This document shows, in pieces, positions 1 to 4,893 of a DNA stretch of 5,991 bases. The notes beneath the pieces are model-generated. The model saw only the letters and a program-made list of their open reading frames with translations, searched no databases and was not told the origin of the DNA. This DNA comes from an uncultured Streptomyces sp. (GTDB lineage Bacteria > Actinomycetota > Actinomycetes > Streptomycetales > Streptomycetaceae). Location: the NCBI GenBank assembly GCA_946480485.1, contig CAMLJW010000334.1, positions 1 to 5,991 on the forward strand, in the 5' to 3' direction. The translations under genes were made by a program, and so were the position numbers. Numbering within the stretch: position 1 is the stretch's first letter; every line of letters begins with the position of its first letter.

Positions 1-120
1 CCCGGCGGAGCCTCAGGGGGCGCGGTCTCCCCTGGTTCCCGTGACGCTCCTGGCGCCCGTGGCCACCGTGAAACCCATAGCCCCCCCGGCACCCATGGCC
101 CGCATGATGTCGCGCACCAC

Positions 121-639
121 TTGGCGGCGTGCGGGGACGAGGACGGCGCTCGGGTGGGGAACGAGCGAACCGCCGCGCTGGCGGCGGGGATCACCGCGGA
201 GCTTGCCCGCGAGGAGGCCGCCGCGCCGGCGGCGCCGCCGGCGCGGCCCGTCGGCTCCGCCGGGCAGGGCCCGGCACCGCCTGTCGGCTCCGCCGGCCAA
301 AGCGCGGCACCGCCTGTCGGCACCACCGGCCAGGGCCCGGACACAGCTCTCTGGGACGGTGGAACGCTGCCGCTCTTCCCCCTCCAACCGCCGCGAACCG
401 GATGCGAACTACTCACCGACCACGTCACGGCCATGGTCTGCTGCGCCGCGATGGACACCGCCGGCGCGGCCCCGGGCCTCGACTGGCTCGATGGCCCGTC
501 CCTGCTGATCAACGGCGAACGCTCCGCCGACCTCGTCTCCCGAGTCCTCAGCCTTGTCGAGGACGGTGACCCCATCCCCCTGCGAGACTGGCTCCTCCAC
601 CTCGGCGTCCGCCCGGAAAAGCCCGTCCGCTTGGTCTGA
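121..639 (+). CDS. Hypothetical protein with Pro/Ala/Gly-rich repeat (start uncertain)
   Basis: I do not recognise this protein, and no function is claimed. The reading frame has strong GC bias at third codon positions from about 121 to the TGA at 637-639, as expected for a real Streptomyces gene. The N-terminal third is Ala-rich and contains three near-copies of PVGSAGQ-type repeats (about residues 43-75), probably a disordered linker. The C-terminal part (about residues 78-172) looks folded, with segments such as LLTDHVTAMVCCAAMD and SLVEDGDPIPLRDWLLHLGV. There is no signal peptide or membrane segment. The start is unsure. The frame is open to the left edge, but GC bias in bases 1-120 does not fit it, so I used TTG at 121, which lacks a ribosome-binding site. 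GTG at 154, with GAGG eleven bases upstream, is a good alternative. It precedes the formamidase-like gene by about 200 bases on the same strand. Confidence 0.55.
   Translation: MAACGDEDGARVGNERTAALAAGITAELAREEAAAPAAPPARPVGSAGQGPAPPVGSAGQSAAPPVGTTGQGPDTALWDGGTLPLFPLQPPRTGCELLTDHVTAMVCCAAMDTAGAAPGLDWLDGPSLLINGERSADLVSRVLSLVEDGDPIPLRDWLLHLGVRPEKPVRLV
247..342 (+). repeat. Three in-frame 33-bp tandem repeats
   Basis: Units at 247-279, 280-312 and 313-342 (the last incomplete) each encode a version of P-V-G-(S/T)-(A/T)-G-Q followed by G/S-P/A-A/D-P. They start with CC(C/T)GTCGGC and share GCCGG or ACCGG in the middle. Because 33 is a multiple of three, gain or loss of a unit would keep the host protein in frame. 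The units differ at several third positions, so the expansion is not very recent. Confidence 0.8.
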
Positions 640-661
640 TCCGCTCGGTCTGATCCGTTCG
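631..661 (+). repeat. 14-bp tandem repeat spanning the stop codon
   Basis: The last codons and the TGA of the upstream gene lie in a 14-bp unit at 631-644 (TTGGTCTGATCCGC). It is repeated at 645-658 (TCGGTCTGATCCGT), and a further unit begins at 659 with TCGGTACGA before diverging. The second copy carries another TGA in a different frame. It may be a slippage product; no regulatory role is evident. Confidence 0.7.
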
Positions 662-820
662 GTACGACCTCAACGCCGCGGCTGTGTGGGCCGTGAACCG
701 ACACAGGCCCACCCCGGCCCCCAGACGGAGCCAATCATGACGAACGGTGACGGAATGCCTGCTTTATGTGATGTGCTGGGAGCAAGCCATTGGCGCGGCA
801 AGGGCTTACGGGGGTATGAG

Positions 821-827
821 GGAGGGG
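821..827 (+). promoter_or_regulatory. Ribosome-binding site deciding the formamidase-like start
   Basis: GGAGGGG lies eight bases before ATG 836 and is the best Shine-Dalgarno match here. An in-frame ATG at 737 also has GGAG (727-730) six bases upstream. However, the 33 codons between 737 and 836 have poor third-position GC and include two rare TTA leucine codons (764-766 and 806-808), so 836 is preferred. Confidence 0.65.
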
Positions 828-835
828 AGAGTCGG

Positions 836-2389
836 ATGGGGTCGGACCAGATTCGCCGCTGGGAGTCGGGGGCGCTGGCGCACGCCGTGACGGACCCCTT
901 CGGCCAGGGCCCGGTTCCCTGGCTGCGGGGCAGCGAGCAATACTTCGGGGACACCGGCCACGTCGTCCCTTGGTACATCGAACACGCCCCCGCACCGGGC
1001 GCAGAACCCCCCGGGGCTCCGGGAGCCTTCGGAGCCCCAGACACTCATGGCAGGCTCCCGATCTCCAGAATCCCCAACCTCCGAAGCCACCCCCAGCCGC
1101 CTGGCCCCCGTCCCGCCGACGACGTCCACCGTCAGATCAAGGGCTTCGCCTCCGTCGGCGCGGCCGCCCCCGGCGAGGCCATCGACTTCCACGTCACGGT
1201 CGACCCGCCCCAGCAGTACAGCGTGGACATCTACCGCATCGGCCACTACGGAGGCGACGGCGCCAGCAAGATCACCACCAGCCCCCGCCTCTCCGGCATC
1301 GTCCAGCCACCCCCGCTCACCGCCGATCGCACGGTCTCCTGCCACCACTGGTGGCTCTCCTGGCGGCTCCAGATCCCGTCGTACTGGAGCATCGGCGCGT
1401 ACGTCGCCGTCCTCACCACTGCCGACGGCTACCGCTCACACGTCCCCTTCACGGTCCGCGACAACCACCCCGCCGACCTGCTGCTCCTCCTCCCGGACAT
1501 CACCTGGCAGGCATACAACCTGTACCCGGAGGACGGTCGTACGGGCGCGAGCCTGTACCACGCGTGGGATGACAGCGGCCGCCTGCTCGGCGAGGCGGAC
1601 GCCGCGACGACGGTCTCGTTCGACCGCCCGTACGCGGGCGCGGGCCTGCCGCTCCACGTCGGGCACGCATACGACTTCATCCGCTGGGCCGAGCGCTACG
1701 GCTACGACCTCGCCTACGCCGACGCCCGCGACCTGCACGCCGGCCGAGTCGACCCCACCCGCTACCGCGGCCTCGTCTTCCCCGGCCACGACGAGTACTG
1801 GTCGACGACCATGCGCCGCACCACGCAACTCGCCCGCGATCACGGCACCTCGCTTGTCTTCCTCTCCGCCAACACCATGTACTGGCAGGCGGAGTTGAGC
1901 CCCTCCGCGTCCGGCGTCCCCGACCGTCTCCTCACCTGCCGAAAACGCCGCGGCCCCGGAAAACCCGTCCTGTGGCGCGAGGTCGACCGCCCGGAACAGG
2001 AGCTTTTGGGCATTCAGTACGCGGGCCGTGTCCCCGACGTGCACCCGCTGATCGTCCGCAACGCCGACCACTGGCTGTGGGAGGCGACCGGCGCGCACGA
2101 GGGCGACGAACTGGAGGGCATGGTCGCGGGCGAGGCGGACCGCTACTTCCCGCGTGCCCCGCTCCCCGAACATGAGGGCCGTATCCTCCTGGCACACTCC
2201 CCGTACCGGGACACCGAAGGCGCCCTCCGCCACCAGGAGAGCTCCCTGTACCGCGCCCCCTCCGGCGCCCTGGTCTTCGCGGCCGGCACGTTCGCCTGGT
2301 CCCCGGCGCTGGACCGCCCGGGCCATGTGGACGAACGTGTCCAGCGGGCAACGGCCAACATCCTGGACCGCATCTGCAAACGCGACTGA
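836..2389 (+). CDS. N,N-dimethylformamidase large-subunit-like protein
   Basis: This 517-residue, probably cytoplasmic protein belongs to the family named after the N,N-dimethylformamidase large (beta) subunit, a mononuclear-iron amidohydrolase. After a variable N-terminus, a beta-rich domain runs from about residue 95 to 215 and includes YRIGHYGG (133-140). A C-terminal domain (about 218-517) carries DITWQAYN (221-228), GHDEYWS (317-323), NTMYWQ (346-351) and GTFAWS (484-489), which I recognise as conserved blocks of this family. There is no signal peptide or transmembrane helix. It is shorter than characterised DmfA2 (about 760 residues), and no small-subunit gene is visible, so the dimethylformamide reaction should not be assumed; an amidase- or hydrolase-like activity on an unknown substrate is the safer reading. 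It lies upstream of purC but is separated from it by about 190 bases. Family assignment is fairly sure; substrate is unknown. Confidence 0.85.
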   Translation: MGSDQIRRWESGALAHAVTDPFGQGPVPWLRGSEQYFGDTGHVVPWYIEHAPAPGAEPPGAPGAFGAPDTHGRLPISRIPNLRSHPQPPGPRPADDVHRQIKGFASVGAAAPGEAIDFHVTVDPPQQYSVDIYRIGHYGGDGASKITTSPRLSGIVQPPPLTADRTVSCHHWWLSWRLQIPSYWSIGAYVAVLTTADGYRSHVPFTVRDNHPADLLLLLPDITWQAYNLYPEDGRTGASLYHAWDDSGRLLGEADAATTVSFDRPYAGAGLPLHVGHAYDFIRWAERYGYDLAYADARDLHAGRVDPTRYRGLVFPGHDEYWSTTMRRTTQLARDHGTSLVFLSANTMYWQAELSPSASGVPDRLLTCRKRRGPGKPVLWREVDRPEQELLGIQYAGRVPDVHPLIVRNADHWLWEATGAHEGDELEGMVAGEADRYFPRAPLPEHEGRILLAHSPYRDTEGALRHQESSLYRAPSGALVFAAGTFAWSPALDRPGHVDERVQRATANILDRICKRD

Positions 2390-2431
2390 AACAACATACT
2401 GAGCGAACGCGACTGAACAAACGAGACTGAA
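2379..2431 (+). repeat. Three copies of the gene's terminal 12 bp including stop
   Basis: AACGCGACTGAA, which contains the final codons and TGA of the formamidase-like gene, occurs at 2379-2390 and again at 2406-2417. A one-base variant, AACGAGACTGAA, is at 2420-2431. Copy two is 27 bp downstream, so its TGA is in frame with the real stop and would end a readthrough product after nine codons. Copy three is 14 bp further and in another frame. Confidence 0.75.
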
Positions 2432-2570
2432 GACACACCGGTCCTGACAGCGTGCCAGCCCCCGCCCCCGCCCTCACCTCAACCGACGCCCCATCCCGCG
2501 CCACACCACCCCCTGACCGCGCGCCGACCTCCCCATACGGGAGAATCGACCCCACTTGCACAGAACCACG

Positions 2571-2576
2571 GGGAGG
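2571..2576 (+). promoter_or_regulatory. purC ribosome-binding site
   Basis: GGGAGG just upstream of GTG 2581 is the strongest Shine-Dalgarno match in the 190-base gap and fixes the purC start. The frame is also open upstream to about 2452, but that extension is Pro/Thr-rich and not conserved in the family. I found no convincing -35/-10 pair for purC in this gap. Confidence 0.75.
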
Positions 2577-2580
2577 AACC

Positions 2581-3480
2581 GTGTCCGGATTCGTCGAAAA
2601 GCCCGAGCCGATCGAGGTCCCGGGCCTGGTGCATCTGCACACCGGGAAGGTGCGCGACCTGTACCAGAACGAGGCGGGGGACCTCGTGATGGTTGCCAGC
2701 GACCGCATCTCCGCGTACGACTGGGTGCTGCCCACGGAGATCCCCGACAAGGGACGCGTCCTCACGCAGCTCTCGCTCTGGTGGTTCGACCAGCTCGCCG
2801 ATCTGATCCCGAACCACGTCATCGGCACCGACCTCCCGGCCGGCACCCCCGCCGACTGGCAGGGCCGCACCGTGGTCTGCAAGTCTTTGCGGATGGTCCA
2901 GGTCGAGTGCGTCGCCCGCGGCTATCTCACCGGGTCCGGCCTCGCCGAGTACAACGAGACCCGCACCGTCTGCGGCCTCGCCCTCCCCGAGGGCCTGGCC
3001 GACGGCTCGGAACTGCCCGCGCCGATCTTTACGCCCGCGACGAAGGCCGCGGTAGGCGAGCACGACGAGAACGTCTCGTACGAGGAGGTGGCCCGCCATG
3101 TCGGCGCCGAGATCGCGGCGCAGCTGCGCCAGGCGACGCTCGCCGTCTACAGCCGCGGCCGCGACATCGCACGCGACCGCGGGATCATCCTCGCGGACAC
3201 GAAGTTCGAGTTCGGCTTCGACGGCGAGGCGCTCGTCATCGGTGACGAGGTGCTGACTCCGGACTCCTCTCGCTTCTGGCCCGCCGACCAGTGGAAGCCG
3301 GGGCGCGCGCAGCCGTCGTACGACAAGCAGTTCGTGCGCGACTGGCTGACCTCCGCCGAGTCCGGCTGGGACCGCAGGAGCGAACAGCCCCCGCCGCCTC
3401 TGCCCGAGCACATCGTCTCAGCTACCCGCGCCAAGTACGTCGAGGCGTACGAGCGCCTGACCGGCACAAGCTGGTCGTAG
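2581..3480 (+). CDS. purC: Phosphoribosylaminoimidazole-succinocarboxamide (SAICAR) synthase
   Basis: PurC joins CAIR and aspartate with ATP to give SAICAR, the eighth step of de novo purine synthesis to IMP, in the cytoplasm. The 299-residue product has the family's landmarks in order: glycine-rich nucleotide-binding segment GKVRDLY (22-28); SDRISAYDWVLP (40-51) and IPDKGRVLTQLS (54-65); first signature VECVARGYLTGSG (108-120); FTPATK and the following GEHDENVS stretch in the middle; second signature DTKFEFG (206-212); and DEVLTPDSSRFW (222-233). Length fits the roughly 300-residue form found in actinobacteria and yeast rather than the shorter enterobacterial one. GTG 2581 was chosen for its strong ribosome-binding site. 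The gene seems to be a single transcription unit at its 3' end, closed by a terminator 45 bases later. purS and purQ lie about 2 kb downstream in the same direction but are clearly separate. Confidence 0.97.
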   Translation: MSGFVEKPEPIEVPGLVHLHTGKVRDLYQNEAGDLVMVASDRISAYDWVLPTEIPDKGRVLTQLSLWWFDQLADLIPNHVIGTDLPAGTPADWQGRTVVCKSLRMVQVECVARGYLTGSGLAEYNETRTVCGLALPEGLADGSELPAPIFTPATKAAVGEHDENVSYEEVARHVGAEIAAQLRQATLAVYSRGRDIARDRGIILADTKFEFGFDGEALVIGDEVLTPDSSRFWPADQWKPGRAQPSYDKQFVRDWLTSAESGWDRRSEQPPPPLPEHIVSATRAKYVEAYERLTGTSWS

Positions 3481-3494
3481 CCGAGCGCCGCGCT

Positions 3495-3516
3495 CCGGGG
3501 CCTGTATACGCCCCGG
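3495..3516 (+). other. Short hairpin after purC
   Basis: CCGGGGC (3495-3501) pairs with GCCCCGG (3510-3516) around an eight-base loop, 14 bases after the purC stop. There is no T-tract. It precedes the main terminator and may stabilise the transcript end or add to termination. Confidence 0.45.
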
Positions 3517-3525
3517 GAACACAAC

Positions 3526-3561
3526 GAAGCCCCCGGCCGAACACCGGGGGCTTCCTTTTCC
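3526..3561 (+). terminator. Intrinsic terminator of purC, perhaps bidirectional
   Basis: GAAGCCCCCGG (3526-3536) pairs perfectly with CCGGGGGCTTC (3544-3554) around the seven-base loop CCGAACA, followed by a T-rich run with TTTT at 3556-3559. This is a textbook Rho-independent terminator for purC. It ends two bases from the 3' end of the convergent tRNA-Gly gene. Read on the - strand the same stem is followed by GTTGTGTT, so it may also stop the tRNA transcript, less efficiently. Confidence 0.9.
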
Positions 3562-3563
3562 TG

Positions 3564-3636
3564 AGCGGACGACGAGGCTCGAACTCGCGACCTCAACCTT
3601 GGCAAGGTTGCGCTCTACCAACTGAGCTACGTCCGC
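3564..3636 (-). tRNA. tRNA-Gly (anticodon GCC), copy 1
   Basis: The - strand folds into a complete 73-base cloverleaf. The acceptor stem GCGGACG/CGTCCGC is perfect. The D arm has GCTC/GAGC with G18-G19 in AGTTGGTA. The anticodon stem CAACC/GGTTG encloses TTGCCAA, giving anticodon GCC, and the T arm GCGAG/CTCGT has the standard TTCGAGC loop. The discriminator base is U, as usual for bacterial tRNA-Gly, and the 3' CCA is not encoded. It decodes GGC and GGU. It is identical base for base to copy 2 at 4302-4374 and converges on purC. Confidence 0.97.
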
Positions 3637-3658
3637 ACTGCGCCGTGGCGCGACAGCC

Positions 3659-3664
3659 ACTATA
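3659..3664 (-). promoter_or_regulatory. Possible -10 element for tRNA-Gly copy 1
   Basis: TATAGT on the - strand lies 22 bases upstream of the tRNA 5' end, a sensible distance for a short leader. No good -35 is visible 16-18 bases further up. The element overlaps the TAG stop of the response-regulator remnant. Weak evidence. Confidence 0.3.
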
Positions 3665-4182
3665 CCCAACCTCGCTGATGTGCGAGCCGCACCGTCGCAT
3701 GACGGTGCTCGGCCCCCAGCGTGGACACGGCCGAGGAGAGAGGGTGGCGTACGGTGCCCCGCGACAGCGCGGCCCGCTCGGCGATCTCCGCGACGGGCGC
3801 CCCGTCGGCCGCGAAACTCCAGCATCTCGGCCTCACGCTGGGTCACCGGCGACTCCCCGGCGGAGATCGCGCCGGCGGCCAACTCCGGGGCGACTAACGT
3901 CTTTCGGCCATGCCCGTACGGATGATCTCCGCGAGCCGCTGCGTGCTGACGTTCTTTCGACGAACCGGCGCACACCCGCCTCAAGTGCCCGCTTCAGATG
4001 CCCGGGACGCCCGCGACTGGTCACGATCAGCACTCGGCGAGCAGGCAGTTCGGCCCGCAGCGATGTGGCTACCCTCACGCCGTCCGCGCCGGCATCTGAA
4101 GATCCCTCACCGCTACTTCGGGCTCGTGGACCCGCGCCGTCGCGAGCGCCTCGGGGCCGGTCGCCGTGGCCACCACCGCTGC
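3660..4182 (-). pseudogene. Decayed NarL/LuxR-family response regulator
   Basis: Stitched across frames, the - strand spells a two-domain response regulator. A receiver part with ATGPEALATARVHEPEVAV then RDLQMP (the phospho-acceptor Asp is retained) is followed by DGVRVATSLRAELPA, VLIVTSRGRPGHLKRALEAGV, then APELAAGAISAGESPVTQRE. The LuxR-type helix-turn-helix AADGAPVAEIAERAALSRGTVR follows, ending GWV and TAG at 3660-3662. At least four frame changes are needed, near 4084-4090, 3951-3958, 3903-3909 and 3811-3816. The first 30 or so receiver residues and the start codon are missing; the recognisable part stops near 4182, short of a tRNA terminator. The switch lysine region is also degraded (VERTSA where VKD-like sequence is usual). 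Several lesions plus truncation argue against simple sequencing error. No partner kinase gene is present. It sits between two identical tRNA-Gly genes. Confidence 0.85.
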
Positions 4183-4240
4183 GCATAACAAATGTCGGAG
4201 CCCGGGACGACCTATGCGACGGCGACGAGACAGGCACGCG

Positions 4241-4270
4241 AAAAAGACCCCGATCGCAATGACCGAGGCC
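4241..4270 (-). terminator. Intrinsic terminator of tRNA-Gly copy 2
   Basis: Read on the - strand, GGCCTCGGTC pairs with GATCGGGGTC along ten positions (seven Watson-Crick, three G-U) around loop ATTGC, then TTTTT (4241-4245). It lies about 31 bases beyond the 3' end of the tRNA gene at 4302-4374. The G-U pairs exist only in the - strand RNA, which supports use in that direction. Confidence 0.8.
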
Positions 4271-4301
4271 TTTATTCTGGAGCTTCTTACGGTTCTCCTG
4301 G

Positions 4302-4374
4302 AGCGGACGACGAGGCTCGAACTCGCGACCTCAACCTTGGCAAGGTTGCGCTCTACCAACTGAGCTACGTCCGC
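4302..4374 (-). tRNA. tRNA-Gly (anticodon GCC), copy 2
   Basis: This is a 73-base cloverleaf identical to copy 1: same acceptor stem, standard D loop with G18-G19, anticodon GCC, standard TTCGAGC T loop, U discriminator and no encoded CCA. Flanking bases differ from copy 1 within a few positions on both sides, so the duplication covers little more than the tRNA itself. It lies 79 bases downstream of the atypical tRNA-Gly(UCC) in the same direction and could share its transcript. A TAGAGT -10-like element (4414-4419) about 40 bases upstream could also give separate expression, but I see no matching -35. Confidence 0.97.
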
Positions 4375-4453
4375 ATTGCCTCCGACCGGCTCTCACCGAT
4401 CAGCGCGAGCACCACTCTACCTGATCCACAAGGATGCCCGGTAAGAGATGCAG

Positions 4454-4525
4454 AGCGGGTGACAGGAATTGCACACTGCGCCTTCCCCCTGGAAGGGGGT
4501 TGTTCTACTACTAAACTACACCCGC
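4454..4525 (-). tRNA. Atypical tRNA-Gly (anticodon UCC)
   Basis: The - strand folds as a 72-base tRNA: perfect acceptor stem GCGGGTG/CACCCGC, U discriminator, normal D stem GTTT/GAAC, and anticodon loop CTTCCAG giving UCC with the conserved U33. It departs from a standard tRNA elsewhere. The D loop AGTAGTA has A-G where G18-G19 belong. Position 27-43 is an A-A mismatch over a CCCC/GGGG stem, and C32 could pair with G38, pinching the loop. The T arm pairs only weakly (best GCAG/CTGT with one G-U) and reads GTGC in place of GTTC. The elbow contacts between D and T loops, and probably binding to elongation factor Tu, would be weakened (inference). Either it is a non-ribosomal glycine tRNA, for instance a donor for the peptidoglycan glycine bridge, or a decaying pseudogene. 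Glycine identity elements at both ends of the molecule are kept. Confidence 0.85.
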
Positions 4526-4531
4526 GTGTTT

Positions 4532-4553
4532 CCGCAGGTTGTTTGCCCTGCGG
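4532..4553 (-). other. Hairpin in the leader of tRNA-Gly(UCC)
   Basis: CCGCAGG (4532-4538) and CCTGCGG (4547-4553) form a perfect seven-pair stem with an eight-base loop. It occupies nearly the whole space between the predicted transcription start near 4557 and the mature tRNA 5' end at 4525. There is no T-tract after it on the - strand. It may guide 5' processing. Confidence 0.5.
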
Positions 4554-4563
4554 CGTGATCCAG

Positions 4564-4593
4564 ACTCTAGCCCATCGGCTGGGCGCCGTACAA
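4564..4593 (-). promoter_or_regulatory. Predicted promoter of tRNA-Gly(UCC)
   Basis: On the - strand TTGTAC (4588-4593) and TAGAGT (4564-4569) are 18 bases apart. TAGAGT matches the Streptomyces principal-sigma -10 consensus TAGAPuT exactly, and TTGTAC keeps the TTG of the -35. Transcription would start near 4557 and give a leader of roughly 30 bases. It may also serve the tRNA-Gly(GCC) copy downstream. Confidence 0.6.
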
Positions 4594-4605
4594 ACCGACA
4601 GAGGT

Positions 4606-4634
4606 TGGGTGCGGATCGCAGGGATCCGCACCCA
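4606..4634. repeat. Perfect 12-bp inverted repeat
   Basis: TGGGTGCGGATC (4606-4617) and GATCCGCACCCA (4623-4634) are exact reverse complements around the five-base loop GCAGG. No T-tract follows on either strand. It stands just upstream of the tRNA-Gly(UCC) promoter (- strand reading) and could insulate it from lsrL readthrough or be a protein-binding site. Confidence 0.75.
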
Positions 4635-4734
4635 GGGGGACGTTCCAGGTGCCAAGTGTCCGAGCAGAGCCGGGACTTGCGTCTCAGCGAGCGCAGACGC
4701 TTTCGGCCCTTCGCGCGAAGATCCGGGGCAGTTG

Positions 4735-4759
4735 GTGATGCCCCGCAGTCGGGCATCAC
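4735..4759. repeat. Perfect 9-bp inverted repeat
   Basis: GTGATGCCC (4735-4743) and GGGCATCAC (4751-4759) flank the seven-base loop CGCAGTC. No T-tract follows on either strand. Role unknown; it lies in the 3' region of a transcript from lsrL. Confidence 0.65.
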
Positions 4760-4893
4760 GGCCCGGCCGGTCTGGCGCGGTCACTGCCGTTCCACACCGG
4801 GTCCACCGGCTCAGGGCCGGGTTTGTGCCTCCACAGCCGGCGCACCGACGGACTCGGCGTGACACGAGCGCCCGTCGTGTGCGGCGGGTTTCG

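Larger units (their letters stand above)
4526..4893. other. Gene-free region between tRNA-Gly(UCC) and lsrL
   Basis: About 370 bases with no open frame that looks coding. Besides the tRNA promoter and leader hairpin it holds three inverted repeats: 4606-4634, 4735-4759, and a weaker ACACGA/TCGTGT at 4862-4867 and 4875-4880 just past the lsrL stop. None has a clear T-tract, so a conventional lsrL terminator is not evident, although the last of these is well placed to be the 3' end structure. Confidence 0.6.

Noticed and set aside
1..120. Extension of the first gene to the left edge, or a short - strand ORF ending at 13
   Set aside because: Frame 1 is open but its third positions are less GC-rich than the others in 1-120. 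The - strand frame fits 61-120 only partly and has no ribosome-binding site. The content of 1-120 is left undecided.
41..508. Long + strand ORF overlapping the first gene
   Set aside because: From about 120 on it is Arg/Pro-rich, as expected for an out-of-frame reading of GC-rich coding DNA.
790..820. TTGGCG and TATGAG as a promoter for the formamidase-like gene
   Set aside because: Spacing is 19 bases and transcription would start inside the ribosome-binding site.
1436..2326. Long - strand ORFs opposite the formamidase-like gene and purC
   Set aside because: They lack recognisable motifs and mirror the codon bias of the true genes; typical GC-rich shadow frames.
2501..2545. CTGACC and TACGGG as a purC promoter
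   Set aside because: Both elements are weak matches and the pairing rests only on a 17-base spacing; not distinguishable from chance.
2390..2580. Purine riboswitch or other leader upstream of purC
   Set aside because: No conserved riboswitch core or antiterminator structure could be seen in this pyrimidine-rich gap.
3291..4262. Long + strand ORF running from purC through the tRNA and regulator remnant
   Set aside because: It crosses a terminator and a tRNA gene and has no coding signature; it is open only because stop codons are rare in GC-rich DNA.
3564..4374. The two tRNA copies as attL/attR of an integrated element
   Set aside because: Both are complete tRNAs with different flanks, and there is no integrase, excisionase or cargo between them; ordinary gene duplication is simpler.
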